From assembly GCA_027021085.1 (NCBI GenBank), contig JALUVB010000298.1:1-21821 (forward strand): DNA of 21,821 nt, in the 5' to 3' direction. The translations under genes were made by a program, and so were the position numbers. How positions within the stretch are numbered: the first letter of the stretch is position 1; the number at the start of each line of letters is the position of its first letter. Shown piece by piece: positions 7,484 to 14,042 of this stretch. Under the pieces are notes generated by a model. That model was not told the origin of the DNA. It saw nothing but the letters and a program-made list of their open reading frames with translations, and made no database searches. Source of the DNA: a bacterium (GTDB taxonomy: Bacteria > CAIJMQ01 > JAADFP01).

Positions 7484-9455
7484 AAATATGTGTAAAATTG
7501 GCAGGAAAGGGACTGATAATGTCAGGAGTTTGAGAAAAATGGGGACATGGACCATTAGTATTTCAGGCGGAAAAGGGAAGAATCTACGGGCAGGGGAATA
7601 TGCTACCTTTGTACTAAGATACGAGAACAAGGTTGCCTTGCGAGGAGGCGCATACCTGAGAGTTGCCTGCTATGCTAATGGCATAGGATTACTGCAAAAC
7701 AGACATCCTCGAGAGGATAATTTCCTTTCAGTTCGCTGTCCCGGGCATTGTGAGCTTGAAGTTTCCGTAGAAGAAAGGTCATACAGGTCAATCACCCATC
7801 TTAAAACGGCAAAAAATTCGGATTTGTATATCATCCAACTGCAGATAAAAAACGGGATTCTCAGGGAAAAAGATGTCATAGAGATTGTTATGGGAGACAG
7901 GAGCTTTGGTTCAAAAGGACTGCTTCTTCCCAAGATTAGTGATATTCCCCTCCAGTTTTTCTATCATATAGACCCTGCAGGAGAGTTTCAATTTACCCCT
8001 GTTAACAAAGAGGCCCCGCAATATTTAGAGCTTTTGAATGCAGCACAGGATGCCTTTCCTCAGTGGGGAAAAATATACCCTGCCGTTAACATTCAGCCCC
8101 GGGAGCCGGAAAGGCTGGATCTCAGAGTTCCTTCAATTGTTTCAGGGGGAGAAACAGTTAAGGCAAAGATTGTTGCTTATGACAGGTATTACAATGTGGT
8201 GCGGGGCTATGAAGAGACCGTTGAGTGTGTAGGTGTGGGTGATATATTGCCCCGGAAGCGTCGCATCATGGTAAAAACCGGGGAAAAGGGGTACTGCGAT
8301 TGCAGGTTAAAAGTAAGCGAAAAGAGTTCGCAGGGAATACTCTTCTGCCGGGCGCACAATATCGGGATATTCAGGAGCAACCCTGTAATTATTGTCAAAA
8401 GGAGTAGCGGGAAGGAAGATTCAGGCGAGGATAATACCAGGGTATTCTGGGGAGACCTGCATGGACATTCTTCCCTTTCTGACGGCATAGCGAGAGATGA
8501 AAATGATTTCTTTTATTATGCAAGAAATATCCGGGGGCTTGACTTTGCCGCGCTGGCAGACCATTCGTTCGGCCTGGCGGTAAAAGGACATTGGGAAAGA
8601 CTCCGGAAAGCTATAAGGAAACACACTCGCGAGGGGGAATTTTTGGCTATTTTAGGCTGGGAAGGAATGTTTAAAGGGTTTGGTCACAGGAATATATACT
8701 TCAGGGATGATGAGGGAATGATTTTTATGGTTGACTATCAACCTGGCAGCGGCGGGAGTTTTGAAGGAGAAGATGTAAAGGCCTATAAAAAAATATGGAG
8801 TCAGGATATAGAAAAAGTGAAGGATATGGAAAAACTCTTTAGATTATTGAAAGGCAAGGAATTTATCTGGACGGCTCACCATTTTGGCAATCTTCACCCG
8901 GCTGAAAGAGAATTGTTAAGCTTGTATGAAGTCTGTTCCGAATGGGGTATATCGGATAATCATCCGAGAAAAAATAATTCTTCCACACCTATTCAGGCAG
9001 TATTTAAATTGGGCTTGAATCCGGGGCTTACGGGAGGAAGCGATGACCACACGGCCCGGGCGGGTTTCCTTGGCCATAACATTCGGAAAGGCCCTATACG
9101 GTATCCCTCGGGCCTGACCGCCGTTGTATGTGAAAGGTTGACGCGGGAAGAGATATTTCGGAGCTTACGGCAAAAAAAATGCTATGCTACAACCGGTGCC
9201 AGGATAATTATTAAAACGAAATCATCTATGGGGAAATATTTTTCTGTCTCCATGAAAATATGGGGAAGTGATGTGATTGACAGGATACAGGTTTTTAAGA
9301 AAGGAGAAATGGTGCATGAAAAAATGGGAGCTTCTGAACACGAAACACTTGCATGGGAGGACAGAGAGTATAAACGAGGTGATAATTACTACGTAAGAAT
9401 TATCCAGATGGATAACCAGATAGCCTGGATAAACCCGATGCATTTTGCTGAATAG
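7476..9455 (+). CDS. CehA/McbA-type (DUF3604-like) metallohydrolase with PHP domain
   Basis: This 659-aa protein has an N-terminal beta-rich region (about 20-310) and a PHP-superfamily metal-dependent hydrolase domain (about 320-560). The PHP metal ligands are visible in order: DLHGHS (H329, H331), SDG (D336), ADHS (D362, H363), GWEG (E396), AHHFGN (H468, H469) and GGSDDH (D523, D524, H525). A beta-strand region follows (about 575-659). Known CehA/McbA members hydrolyse carbamate or other esters, but most family members are uncharacterised and many lie in polysaccharide loci. Here it sits between a UroD-like gene and a fucosidase, which favours a glycan- or ester-directed role. No signal peptide is seen. 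The ATG is four bases after GAGGAG; an in-frame ATG at 7488 is possible but spaced less well. The PHP call is strong, the substrate unknown. Confidence 0.82.
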   Translation: MDKNMCKIGRKGTDNVRSLRKMGTWTISISGGKGKNLRAGEYATFVLRYENKVALRGGAYLRVACYANGIGLLQNRHPREDNFLSVRCPGHCELEVSVEERSYRSITHLKTAKNSDLYIIQLQIKNGILREKDVIEIVMGDRSFGSKGLLLPKISDIPLQFFYHIDPAGEFQFTPVNKEAPQYLELLNAAQDAFPQWGKIYPAVNIQPREPERLDLRVPSIVSGGETVKAKIVAYDRYYNVVRGYEETVECVGVGDILPRKRRIMVKTGEKGYCDCRLKVSEKSSQGILFCRAHNIGIFRSNPVIIVKRSSGKEDSGEDNTRVFWGDLHGHSSLSDGIARDENDFFYYARNIRGLDFAALADHSFGLAVKGHWERLRKAIRKHTREGEFLAILGWEGMFKGFGHRNIYFRDDEGMIFMVDYQPGSGGSFEGEDVKAYKKIWSQDIEKVKDMEKLFRLLKGKEFIWTAHHFGNLHPAERELLSLYEVCSEWGISDNHPRKNNSSTPIQAVFKLGLNPGLTGGSDDHTARAGFLGHNIRKGPIRYPSGLTAVVCERLTREEIFRSLRQKKCYATTGARIIIKTKSSMGKYFSVSMKIWGSDVIDRIQVFKKGEMVHEKMGASEHETLAWEDREYKRGDNYYVRIIQMDNQIAWINPMHFAE

Positions 9456-9487
9456 GGCAATCTGTATCTTCAGAGAAGGAGAAGCGG

Positions 9488-10660
9488 ATGGAAGAAAAAT
9501 TAAAATGGTTCAAAGAAGCAAGGTTCGGGATGTTTATCCACTGGGGTGTGTATTCACTAATAGGCCGGGGAGAATGGGTAAAGTATCAAGAGAAGATGCC
9601 GGATGAAGAATATGCTGAATATGCAGCAAAATTTAAAGCGCAGAATTACCATCCGGAAGGATGGGTAAAACTGGCGAAAGAAGCGGGCATGAAATACATG
9701 GTCCTTACCAGCAAGCACCATGATGGATACTGTCTTTTTGAGACAAAAACCACGGATTTCAACAGCGTAAAGGTTGGGCCCCGCAGGGACCTGGTGGCGG
9801 AATATGTTAAGGCTTGCCGAAAGCATGGGATGAAAATAGGATTTTACTATTCATTGCCGGACTGGAGCAAACCCGCCTTTTTCAAGGGACCGGATAAAGC
9901 TCCCAATGAATGGAGAGAATTTATCAGGTATATCCATGCCCAGGTCAAAGAATTGTGCACTCAATATGGCAGAATAGACATCTTGTGGTATGACTATATA
10001 GTCCTGCGGGAGAAAAAGGCTGCTTATTCTGCTGAGGATTGGCAATCTGAAAAACTCAATGCCATGGTGAGGAAATATCAGCCGGAGATTCTCATAAATG
10101 ACCGTTCGGGATTACCGGAAGATTTTGATACACCGGAGCAGCGGATTACCCCTTCCAGGCCCGGGCGTATGTGGGAGGCTTGCATGACCATGAATAAACA
10201 CTGGGGGTATTTTCCCCGGGATAACATGTGGAAATCTCCCAGGGAGCTAATACATCAGCTTACCGGGTGTGTAAGCGGGGGGGGTAATTTCCTGTTAAAT
10301 GTGGGGCCAAAGCCTGACGGGACCATCCCCGGAGAAGCGGTGAGGCGGCTGCGGAGGATAGGAGAATGGTTGAAGATAAACGGGGAGGCAGTATACGGTG
10401 CTGACCGGGGTCCGTTTAGTTCCGGGACTGCGGGAGTGGTTACAGCAAAGGGGAAGAAGATTTATTTAATCGTGCACTGGTGGCCGGGGAGAGAACTTTG
10501 CCTGCCGGAGGTGAAAACGAAAATAAAGTCTGCCTATATTTTGTCTACCGGCCAGGAGGTTATCCCGGAGCCGCGGGGTGAACGGTTGATTTTGAAGGAA
10601 CTCCCGGCAAAGGCACCGGATTATTTAAGCACGGTGATTGTCTTATCTCAGGAATACTGA
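9488..10660 (+). CDS. GH29 alpha-L-fucosidase
   Basis: This 390-aa enzyme is predicted to release L-fucose from alpha-fucosides with retention of configuration. It begins directly with the catalytic barrel (KWFKEARFGMFIHWGVYS), with no signal peptide, which suggests cytoplasmic action. Family landmarks are HWGVYS, TSKHHDGYCLF, DFNSV, KIGFYYSLPDW, and GRIDILWYD, where D169 is the expected nucleophile; TPEQRI, the invariant-looking SW(G)-type region MNKHWGY, and GGNFLLNVGPKPDG follow. A short C-terminal beta domain (about 300-390) closes the protein. The ATG follows GAAGGAGAAG. It lies 32 bp after the PHP gene and 26 bp before the Gfo/Idh gene, consistent with one operon. The length is on the short side for bacterial GH29 but the domain appears complete. 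Confidence 0.92.
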   Translation: MEEKLKWFKEARFGMFIHWGVYSLIGRGEWVKYQEKMPDEEYAEYAAKFKAQNYHPEGWVKLAKEAGMKYMVLTSKHHDGYCLFETKTTDFNSVKVGPRRDLVAEYVKACRKHGMKIGFYYSLPDWSKPAFFKGPDKAPNEWREFIRYIHAQVKELCTQYGRIDILWYDYIVLREKKAAYSAEDWQSEKLNAMVRKYQPEILINDRSGLPEDFDTPEQRITPSRPGRMWEACMTMNKHWGYFPRDNMWKSPRELIHQLTGCVSGGGNFLLNVGPKPDGTIPGEAVRRLRRIGEWLKINGEAVYGADRGPFSSGTAGVVTAKGKKIYLIVHWWPGRELCLPEVKTKIKSAYILSTGQEVIPEPRGERLILKELPAKAPDYLSTVIVLSQEY

Positions 10661-10686
10661 GATAAACGTGTTAGGAGAGAAAAATT

Positions 10687-11811
10687 ATGAATAATGAGAA
10701 AAGAGTAAGATTGGCTCTGATAGGTTGCGGAAATAACGGGGTAGGCCATGCTGAGATAATTGGGAAAATAGATTTTGTGGATCTGGTGGCAGCTGCTGAC
10801 CCGGTTCCAGAAGCTCTTGAAGCTATCAGGAAAGATATTCCTTCTATTCGCTGTTACGATGACTATGAAAGCATGTTTGCGGCGAATGACCTGGATGCAG
10901 TTATCATTGCTACTCCTCATTGCTACCATTATGAACAGACAATGGCTGCTTTCCGGAATAATTGCCATGTATTATTAGAAAAACCCATGGCTATCCGGGA
11001 GGAACACTGCCGGGAAATGGTGGAGACCGCAAAAGAGAAAAAATCGATTTTCCAGGTTGGTTTTGAGTGTCGGTGGTCAGCATTGTACAAAAGAGTAAAA
11101 GAAATTGTTGATTCCGGCGAAATCGGTGATTTGCTTTCCGTCTCCTTCGTTCATTACCGAAGCAAGTGGGTTAGGGACTGGTATTGCCGGAAGGAGTTGG
11201 CCGGCTGTATGACTATTATTGAGACCTGTCACTATATTGACCTGATGCGTTTTTTCTCCGGGCGGGAAGTGGAATGGGTATTCGCCTCTGCGCCAAAAGC
11301 AAACCTCAGAACGGACTATAATTATCCTGACACCTCTTTTGCCCAGCTTTATTTTAATAACGGATTAATTGCCAATATCATTGATTCCCATGCCCGTTCA
11401 AGTGAAATATTTTCAAAAGGTAGTCTTGCTCCTGATGAATCATACGCGATAGGAGAGGGAGAATATATGGACCCTGTGTACGGGCACCAGTTCGAGTATT
11501 CACTAATTGGTACGCAAGGTGCACTCTGGGTGCGTGTGCTGTCAAAGCAGATTTCAGTATTGGAGAAAGTTAAGTCTTTGTCTCGTCCTAATGTCCCGAA
11601 AATAGTGTTGAAAAGGGTGGAGGACTATAATAAACTGCCGCTGAATTTCCTGGTGCACGAAACATCTGAGCAGGACTTGAAGTTTATTGAGAGTGTGAAG
11701 ACGAATTCACCGCCGGTTTTTGATCCGGAAGATGCTTTAAAATCACACCTTGTGGCATTTGCCATTGAGAAGAGCGAACAAATGCATGAGAAAGTATTCA
11801 TAAAGTATTAA
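10687..11811 (+). CDS. Gfo/Idh/MocA-family NAD(P)-dependent oxidoreductase
   Basis: This 374-aa protein is a predicted sugar or polyol dehydrogenase. Residues 8-22 form the Rossmann nucleotide-binding turn (ALIGCGNNGVGHAEI). LLEKPMA holds the family EKP motif (K99, P100), and ETCHYIDLMRFFSG holds the catalytic His region (H182, D185). The C-terminal domain (about 130-350) has the usual alpha/beta fold of the family. The ATG at 10687 is preceded by TAGGAGAGA. It is the last gene before the IS200 remnant and is probably in the same operon as the fucosidase. It could oxidise a released fucose, rhamnose or galactose derivative, but the family does not allow a substrate to be named from sequence alone. 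Confidence 0.88.
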   Translation: MNNEKRVRLALIGCGNNGVGHAEIIGKIDFVDLVAAADPVPEALEAIRKDIPSIRCYDDYESMFAANDLDAVIIATPHCYHYEQTMAAFRNNCHVLLEKPMAIREEHCREMVETAKEKKSIFQVGFECRWSALYKRVKEIVDSGEIGDLLSVSFVHYRSKWVRDWYCRKELAGCMTIIETCHYIDLMRFFSGREVEWVFASAPKANLRTDYNYPDTSFAQLYFNNGLIANIIDSHARSSEIFSKGSLAPDESYAIGEGEYMDPVYGHQFEYSLIGTQGALWVRVLSKQISVLEKVKSLSRPNVPKIVLKRVEDYNKLPLNFLVHETSEQDLKFIESVKTNSPPVFDPEDALKSHLVAFAIEKSEQMHEKVFIKY

Positions 11812-11899
11812 TCGTCGTTAATTATAAATTATAAGAGAATCATGTGGGGGGAGAGGAGTACGGAGAAACATACGGGAAAAAACCCGATTTGCCGGGTAA

Positions 11900-12217
11900 A
11901 CTGGCGGGAATATATCCCGGATTATCAACCCGCTGCACGAAATTATAAGGATAGGGATAGATAATGATCATGTTCATGTGCAGATGATAATACCACCCAA
12001 GTATTCCGTGAGCAAGGTTATAGAGACGATAAAGAAGAATACGAGCCGGGCATTGAGGGAGAAGTTTAGATTTTTGAAGAAAGTGTATTGGGATAACAAA
12101 GGGATATGGGGGACAGGATTTTTTGTATCTACAGTTGGGATTGATGAGGAGATAATAAGGAGATACGTTGAGATGCAAGGCAAGGAAGACACAGGAGAAG
12201 CTGAGCTTGAACTATGA
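11900..12217 (+). pseudogene. tnpA: 5'-truncated IS200/IS605 Y1 transposase (tnpA)
   Basis: The frame is open only from 11900, just after an in-frame TAA at 11897, and carries the C-terminal two thirds of a TnpA. Visible motifs are the HUH motif (DHVHV; His codons at 11969 and 11975), IPPKYSVSKVIETIKK, YWDNKGIWGTGFFVSTVG, and the helix EEIIRRYVEMQGKED, whose Tyr is the expected nucleophile of single-strand transposition. The N-terminal strand and its start codon are missing and no stretch upstream supplies them in another frame that I can recognise. Full-length TnpA is usually about 130-155 aa; the residue count here is 105 including non-family sequence at the front. It is probably inactive. 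It separates the Gfo/Idh gene from the DUF4838-like gene. Confidence 0.85.
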
Positions 12218-12219
12218 AA

Positions 12220-12247
12220 GCACCACGCCTGTAAAGGCGTGGGTAGC
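12220..12247 (+). repeat. IS200/IS605 right-end hairpin
   Basis: Three bases after the tnpA stop lies an imperfect palindrome. Its arms CCACGCC (12223-12229) and GGCGTGG (12236-12242) enclose the loop TGTAAA, and outer GC pairs at 12220-12221 and 12246-12247 extend it past a small internal bulge. A subterminal hairpin just after tnpA is the right-end transposase recognition structure in this IS family. No matching left-end hairpin was found near 11812-11900, in keeping with loss of the left end. Confidence 0.7.
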
Positions 12248-12267
12248 TATAAAGTAGAGGGAATATT

Positions 12268-13665
12268 ATGGCTGAATCAACATTTCTTATACGCGGATTC
12301 AATCCCTGCGAGAGCCTGCTCCGGCATACACCGGAGCAATTACGGCGTTTTATCCGCAGAATGAGAGACTTGCAAATGAACACTATTATCATTCACTATG
12401 ACTATGGATGGAAACGGTACAGGGATCTCATCCTGGAGGAAACCGAAAAAGCCGGGATTGAAATCACACTGATGACTTTCGGGCCCAGGACATTTTGGGG
12501 CTATACTGACTGGAAGCTGGAGTGGTTTGCCCGGAAGGAGGATGGAACAGCTTTTACCCGAGAGCTGGAGTGCGAGACTCACCCGTGTCGGTTTCAGCGG
12601 GAAGGATTGGAAGCCTTTGTTTACGGTGCAAAAGAGTGGTTGAAAAGCCTTCCCTCTTGGATTACACGCGTTCATATGCGGGCAGCAGATGGACTTAATT
12701 ATTGCCGGTGTGAGCAATGCCGGTGCCTTCCTGAGCAGGAAAAATGGCAGCCTTTTATTGAAGCCTTCGTAAATGCTGTGCTGGAAATCCGGCCGGATTT
12801 GAAATTTGAGACAGATGTTTACGTCAAACGCTACAATATTCCTGAAAACCCCTCGGCGCACCGAAAGATGCATCGCATCATGTATGATACCTTCTGGCGG
12901 CAGTATCATGTTCCTATTGGCATGGAATCCTGGAACAAAGAGGTTATGCAGTATCTGGCTACAGAAAAGAACCCGGATGCAGATTCGCCGAATGTATATC
13001 ATGCCAACCGCCTGAAAGAGTGGTGCGTGCGGATGCCGGGGAAGGTATATGTTCACGAGAATGCTATGCAGCAGAGTTTACAGGGAGTATTTCAACATAA
13101 CACCGGTGTGATGCTGAAGGACCTGGAATTGTACCGATGGCTGGGTGTCCGGGGAGTCTGCTACGAAGCCTACGAACCTGGTTATGCAAGTTTTGCAAAG
13201 CATTTTGAGATTCTTGCAAAAGCCATGGTGGATATAGAAAATGCAAAAGATTATCAGGAGACCGAATTGGAAAAAGAATTGAGGAGCAACTGGCAAATGG
13301 GGCGGTTTTGTGATGACCCAGGCTTTCCCCTGGAAAAATTTATTGATGATCCGCTGGAAAGAACCCACATTGAGCACTTCCGGCGCTGTTTTGTGGAGCC
13401 CTCTCTCCAGGCCTATCGTGACTACGTAAATTTTGCTTTTGAGCACGAAGAGCGCTTTGATGCCATATTTATCGGCTTCTTTAACGCAAAATGGGGTATG
13501 TATAAGGGGAAGCTTGATTTTTCTGAAGTCTCCGAGGAAGCACGCTACATGCTCAGCCACCGGAAATTGTGGGATTTTATGGAAAAGATTCCGGCGGATA
13601 AGGATCCGATTCGGGAATGCAAAAGACTCATTTTAAATTTGGCAGAGAAAGGAAAGGATCGATAA
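12268..13665 (+). CDS. DUF4838-like TIM-barrel protein, putative glycosidase
   Basis: This is a 465-aa protein with no signal peptide. The N-terminal two thirds read as a barrel: alternating strands such as MNTIIIHYDYG, IEITLMTFGP, ITRVHMRAADG and LKFETDVYVK. A Cys cluster YCRCEQCRC (C146, C148, C151, C153) follows the DG turn, and this DG...CxCxxC pattern is what I recall of DUF4838 proteins, which are related to alpha-glucuronidase-type glycosidases. The C-terminal part (about 330-465) is helical. Acidic catalytic residues cannot be assigned with confidence. The ATG follows AGAGGGA and lies right after the IS200 hairpin, so its original promoter or operon link may have been altered by that insertion. 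The DUF assignment is moderate; a metal-binding role for the Cys cluster is an inference. Confidence 0.55.
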   Translation: MAESTFLIRGFNPCESLLRHTPEQLRRFIRRMRDLQMNTIIIHYDYGWKRYRDLILEETEKAGIEITLMTFGPRTFWGYTDWKLEWFARKEDGTAFTRELECETHPCRFQREGLEAFVYGAKEWLKSLPSWITRVHMRAADGLNYCRCEQCRCLPEQEKWQPFIEAFVNAVLEIRPDLKFETDVYVKRYNIPENPSAHRKMHRIMYDTFWRQYHVPIGMESWNKEVMQYLATEKNPDADSPNVYHANRLKEWCVRMPGKVYVHENAMQQSLQGVFQHNTGVMLKDLELYRWLGVRGVCYEAYEPGYASFAKHFEILAKAMVDIENAKDYQETELEKELRSNWQMGRFCDDPGFPLEKFIDDPLERTHIEHFRRCFVEPSLQAYRDYVNFAFEHEERFDAIFIGFFNAKWGMYKGKLDFSEVSEEARYMLSHRKLWDFMEKIPADKDPIRECKRLILNLAEKGKDR

Positions 13666-13803
13666 TAAAAATAATTTTTTTCAGCGTAAAGAATGAACGG
13701 GGATAAGAATGACGAGAATTTATATTGACTTTAACCGGGAAATGGATAATATCCACCCCGGCTTACCCCTGGAGAAAATTTAATATAAGGAGTTATACAC
13801 AAT

Positions 13804-13908
13804 ATGCACAACATTAACAACAAGAAAAAGCTTGACCAAAAAAGAAGAATTACTACTACTGGTAGAATTACTACTACTGGTAATTTTATTGGAACAGGAC
13901 ATTTCTAA
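13804..13908 (+). CDS. Doubtful 34-aa ORF containing duplicated RITTTG
   Basis: The frame runs from ATG 13804 to TAA 13906-13908 and begins MHNINNKKKLDQKRR. It continues into two copies of RITTTG encoded by the perfect 18-bp tandem repeat, and ends NFIGTGHF. An AAGGAG lies about eleven bases upstream, which is longer than ideal. The basic Lys/Arg-rich start could be the front of a lost transposase gene whose remainder was deleted. Nothing else supports expression. Confidence 0.2.
   Translation: MHNINNKKKLDQKRRITTTGRITTTGNFIGTGHF
13846..13881 (+). repeat. Perfect 18-bp tandem repeat (2 copies)
   Basis: The unit AGAATTACTACTACTGGT occurs at 13846-13863 and again at 13864-13881 with no mismatch. 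Its length is a multiple of three and it stays in frame within the small ORF around it. A third partial resemblance (AATTTTATTGG) follows. Confidence 0.9.
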
Positions 13909-13945
13909 ATTGGTAGAAAGCGGACATTTCTACTTTGGCTTGACA
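13897..13945 (+). repeat. 25-bp direct repeat, possible IS end
   Basis: GGACATTTCTA occurs at 13897-13907 and 13922-13932, and TTGG follows each copy two bases later, giving a period of 25 bp. On the opposite strand the segment reads TGTCAAGCC...GAAATGTCC...GAAATGTCC. This resembles transposase-binding direct repeats next to a TG-starting IS terminus. The outer end would be at 13945. No second end or transposase was found, so this is at most a solo end. The repeat is seen; its IS origin is inferred. Confidence 0.5.
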
Positions 13946-14042
13946 ATATCTGGATTTACTACCAGGGAAAAGGTAAAATGTGGAGTTAATATGTTATAAG
14001 CTGAAGAGAAAAGACAGGGTGAAGAAATAAGGAGAGACGAAG

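Larger units (their letters stand above)
13666..14042. other. 377-bp spacer with short repeats, possible relic insertion
   Basis: No long reading frame crosses this gap. From 13846 to 13945 it contains a perfect 18-bp tandem duplication followed by a 25-bp-period direct repeat ending in TTGACA. Before that, AAGGAG (13787-13792) precedes a 34-codon frame. I see no terminator and no convincing promoter: the TTGACA at 13940-13945 has no -10 at suitable spacing. The Shine-Dalgarno of the GH35 gene (GGAGAG) lies at the right edge. Confidence 0.6.

Noticed and set aside
12340-13056. 238-codon open frame on the - strand within the DUF4838-like gene
   Set aside because: It mirrors codon structure of the + strand gene and shows no domain or ribosome-binding site.
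13940-13979. TTGACA at 13940-13945 as a promoter for the GH35 gene
   Set aside because: The nearest TAAAAT (13974-13979) is 28 bases away; no -10 at 16-18 bases. The hexamer is better explained as the edge of the 25-bp repeat.
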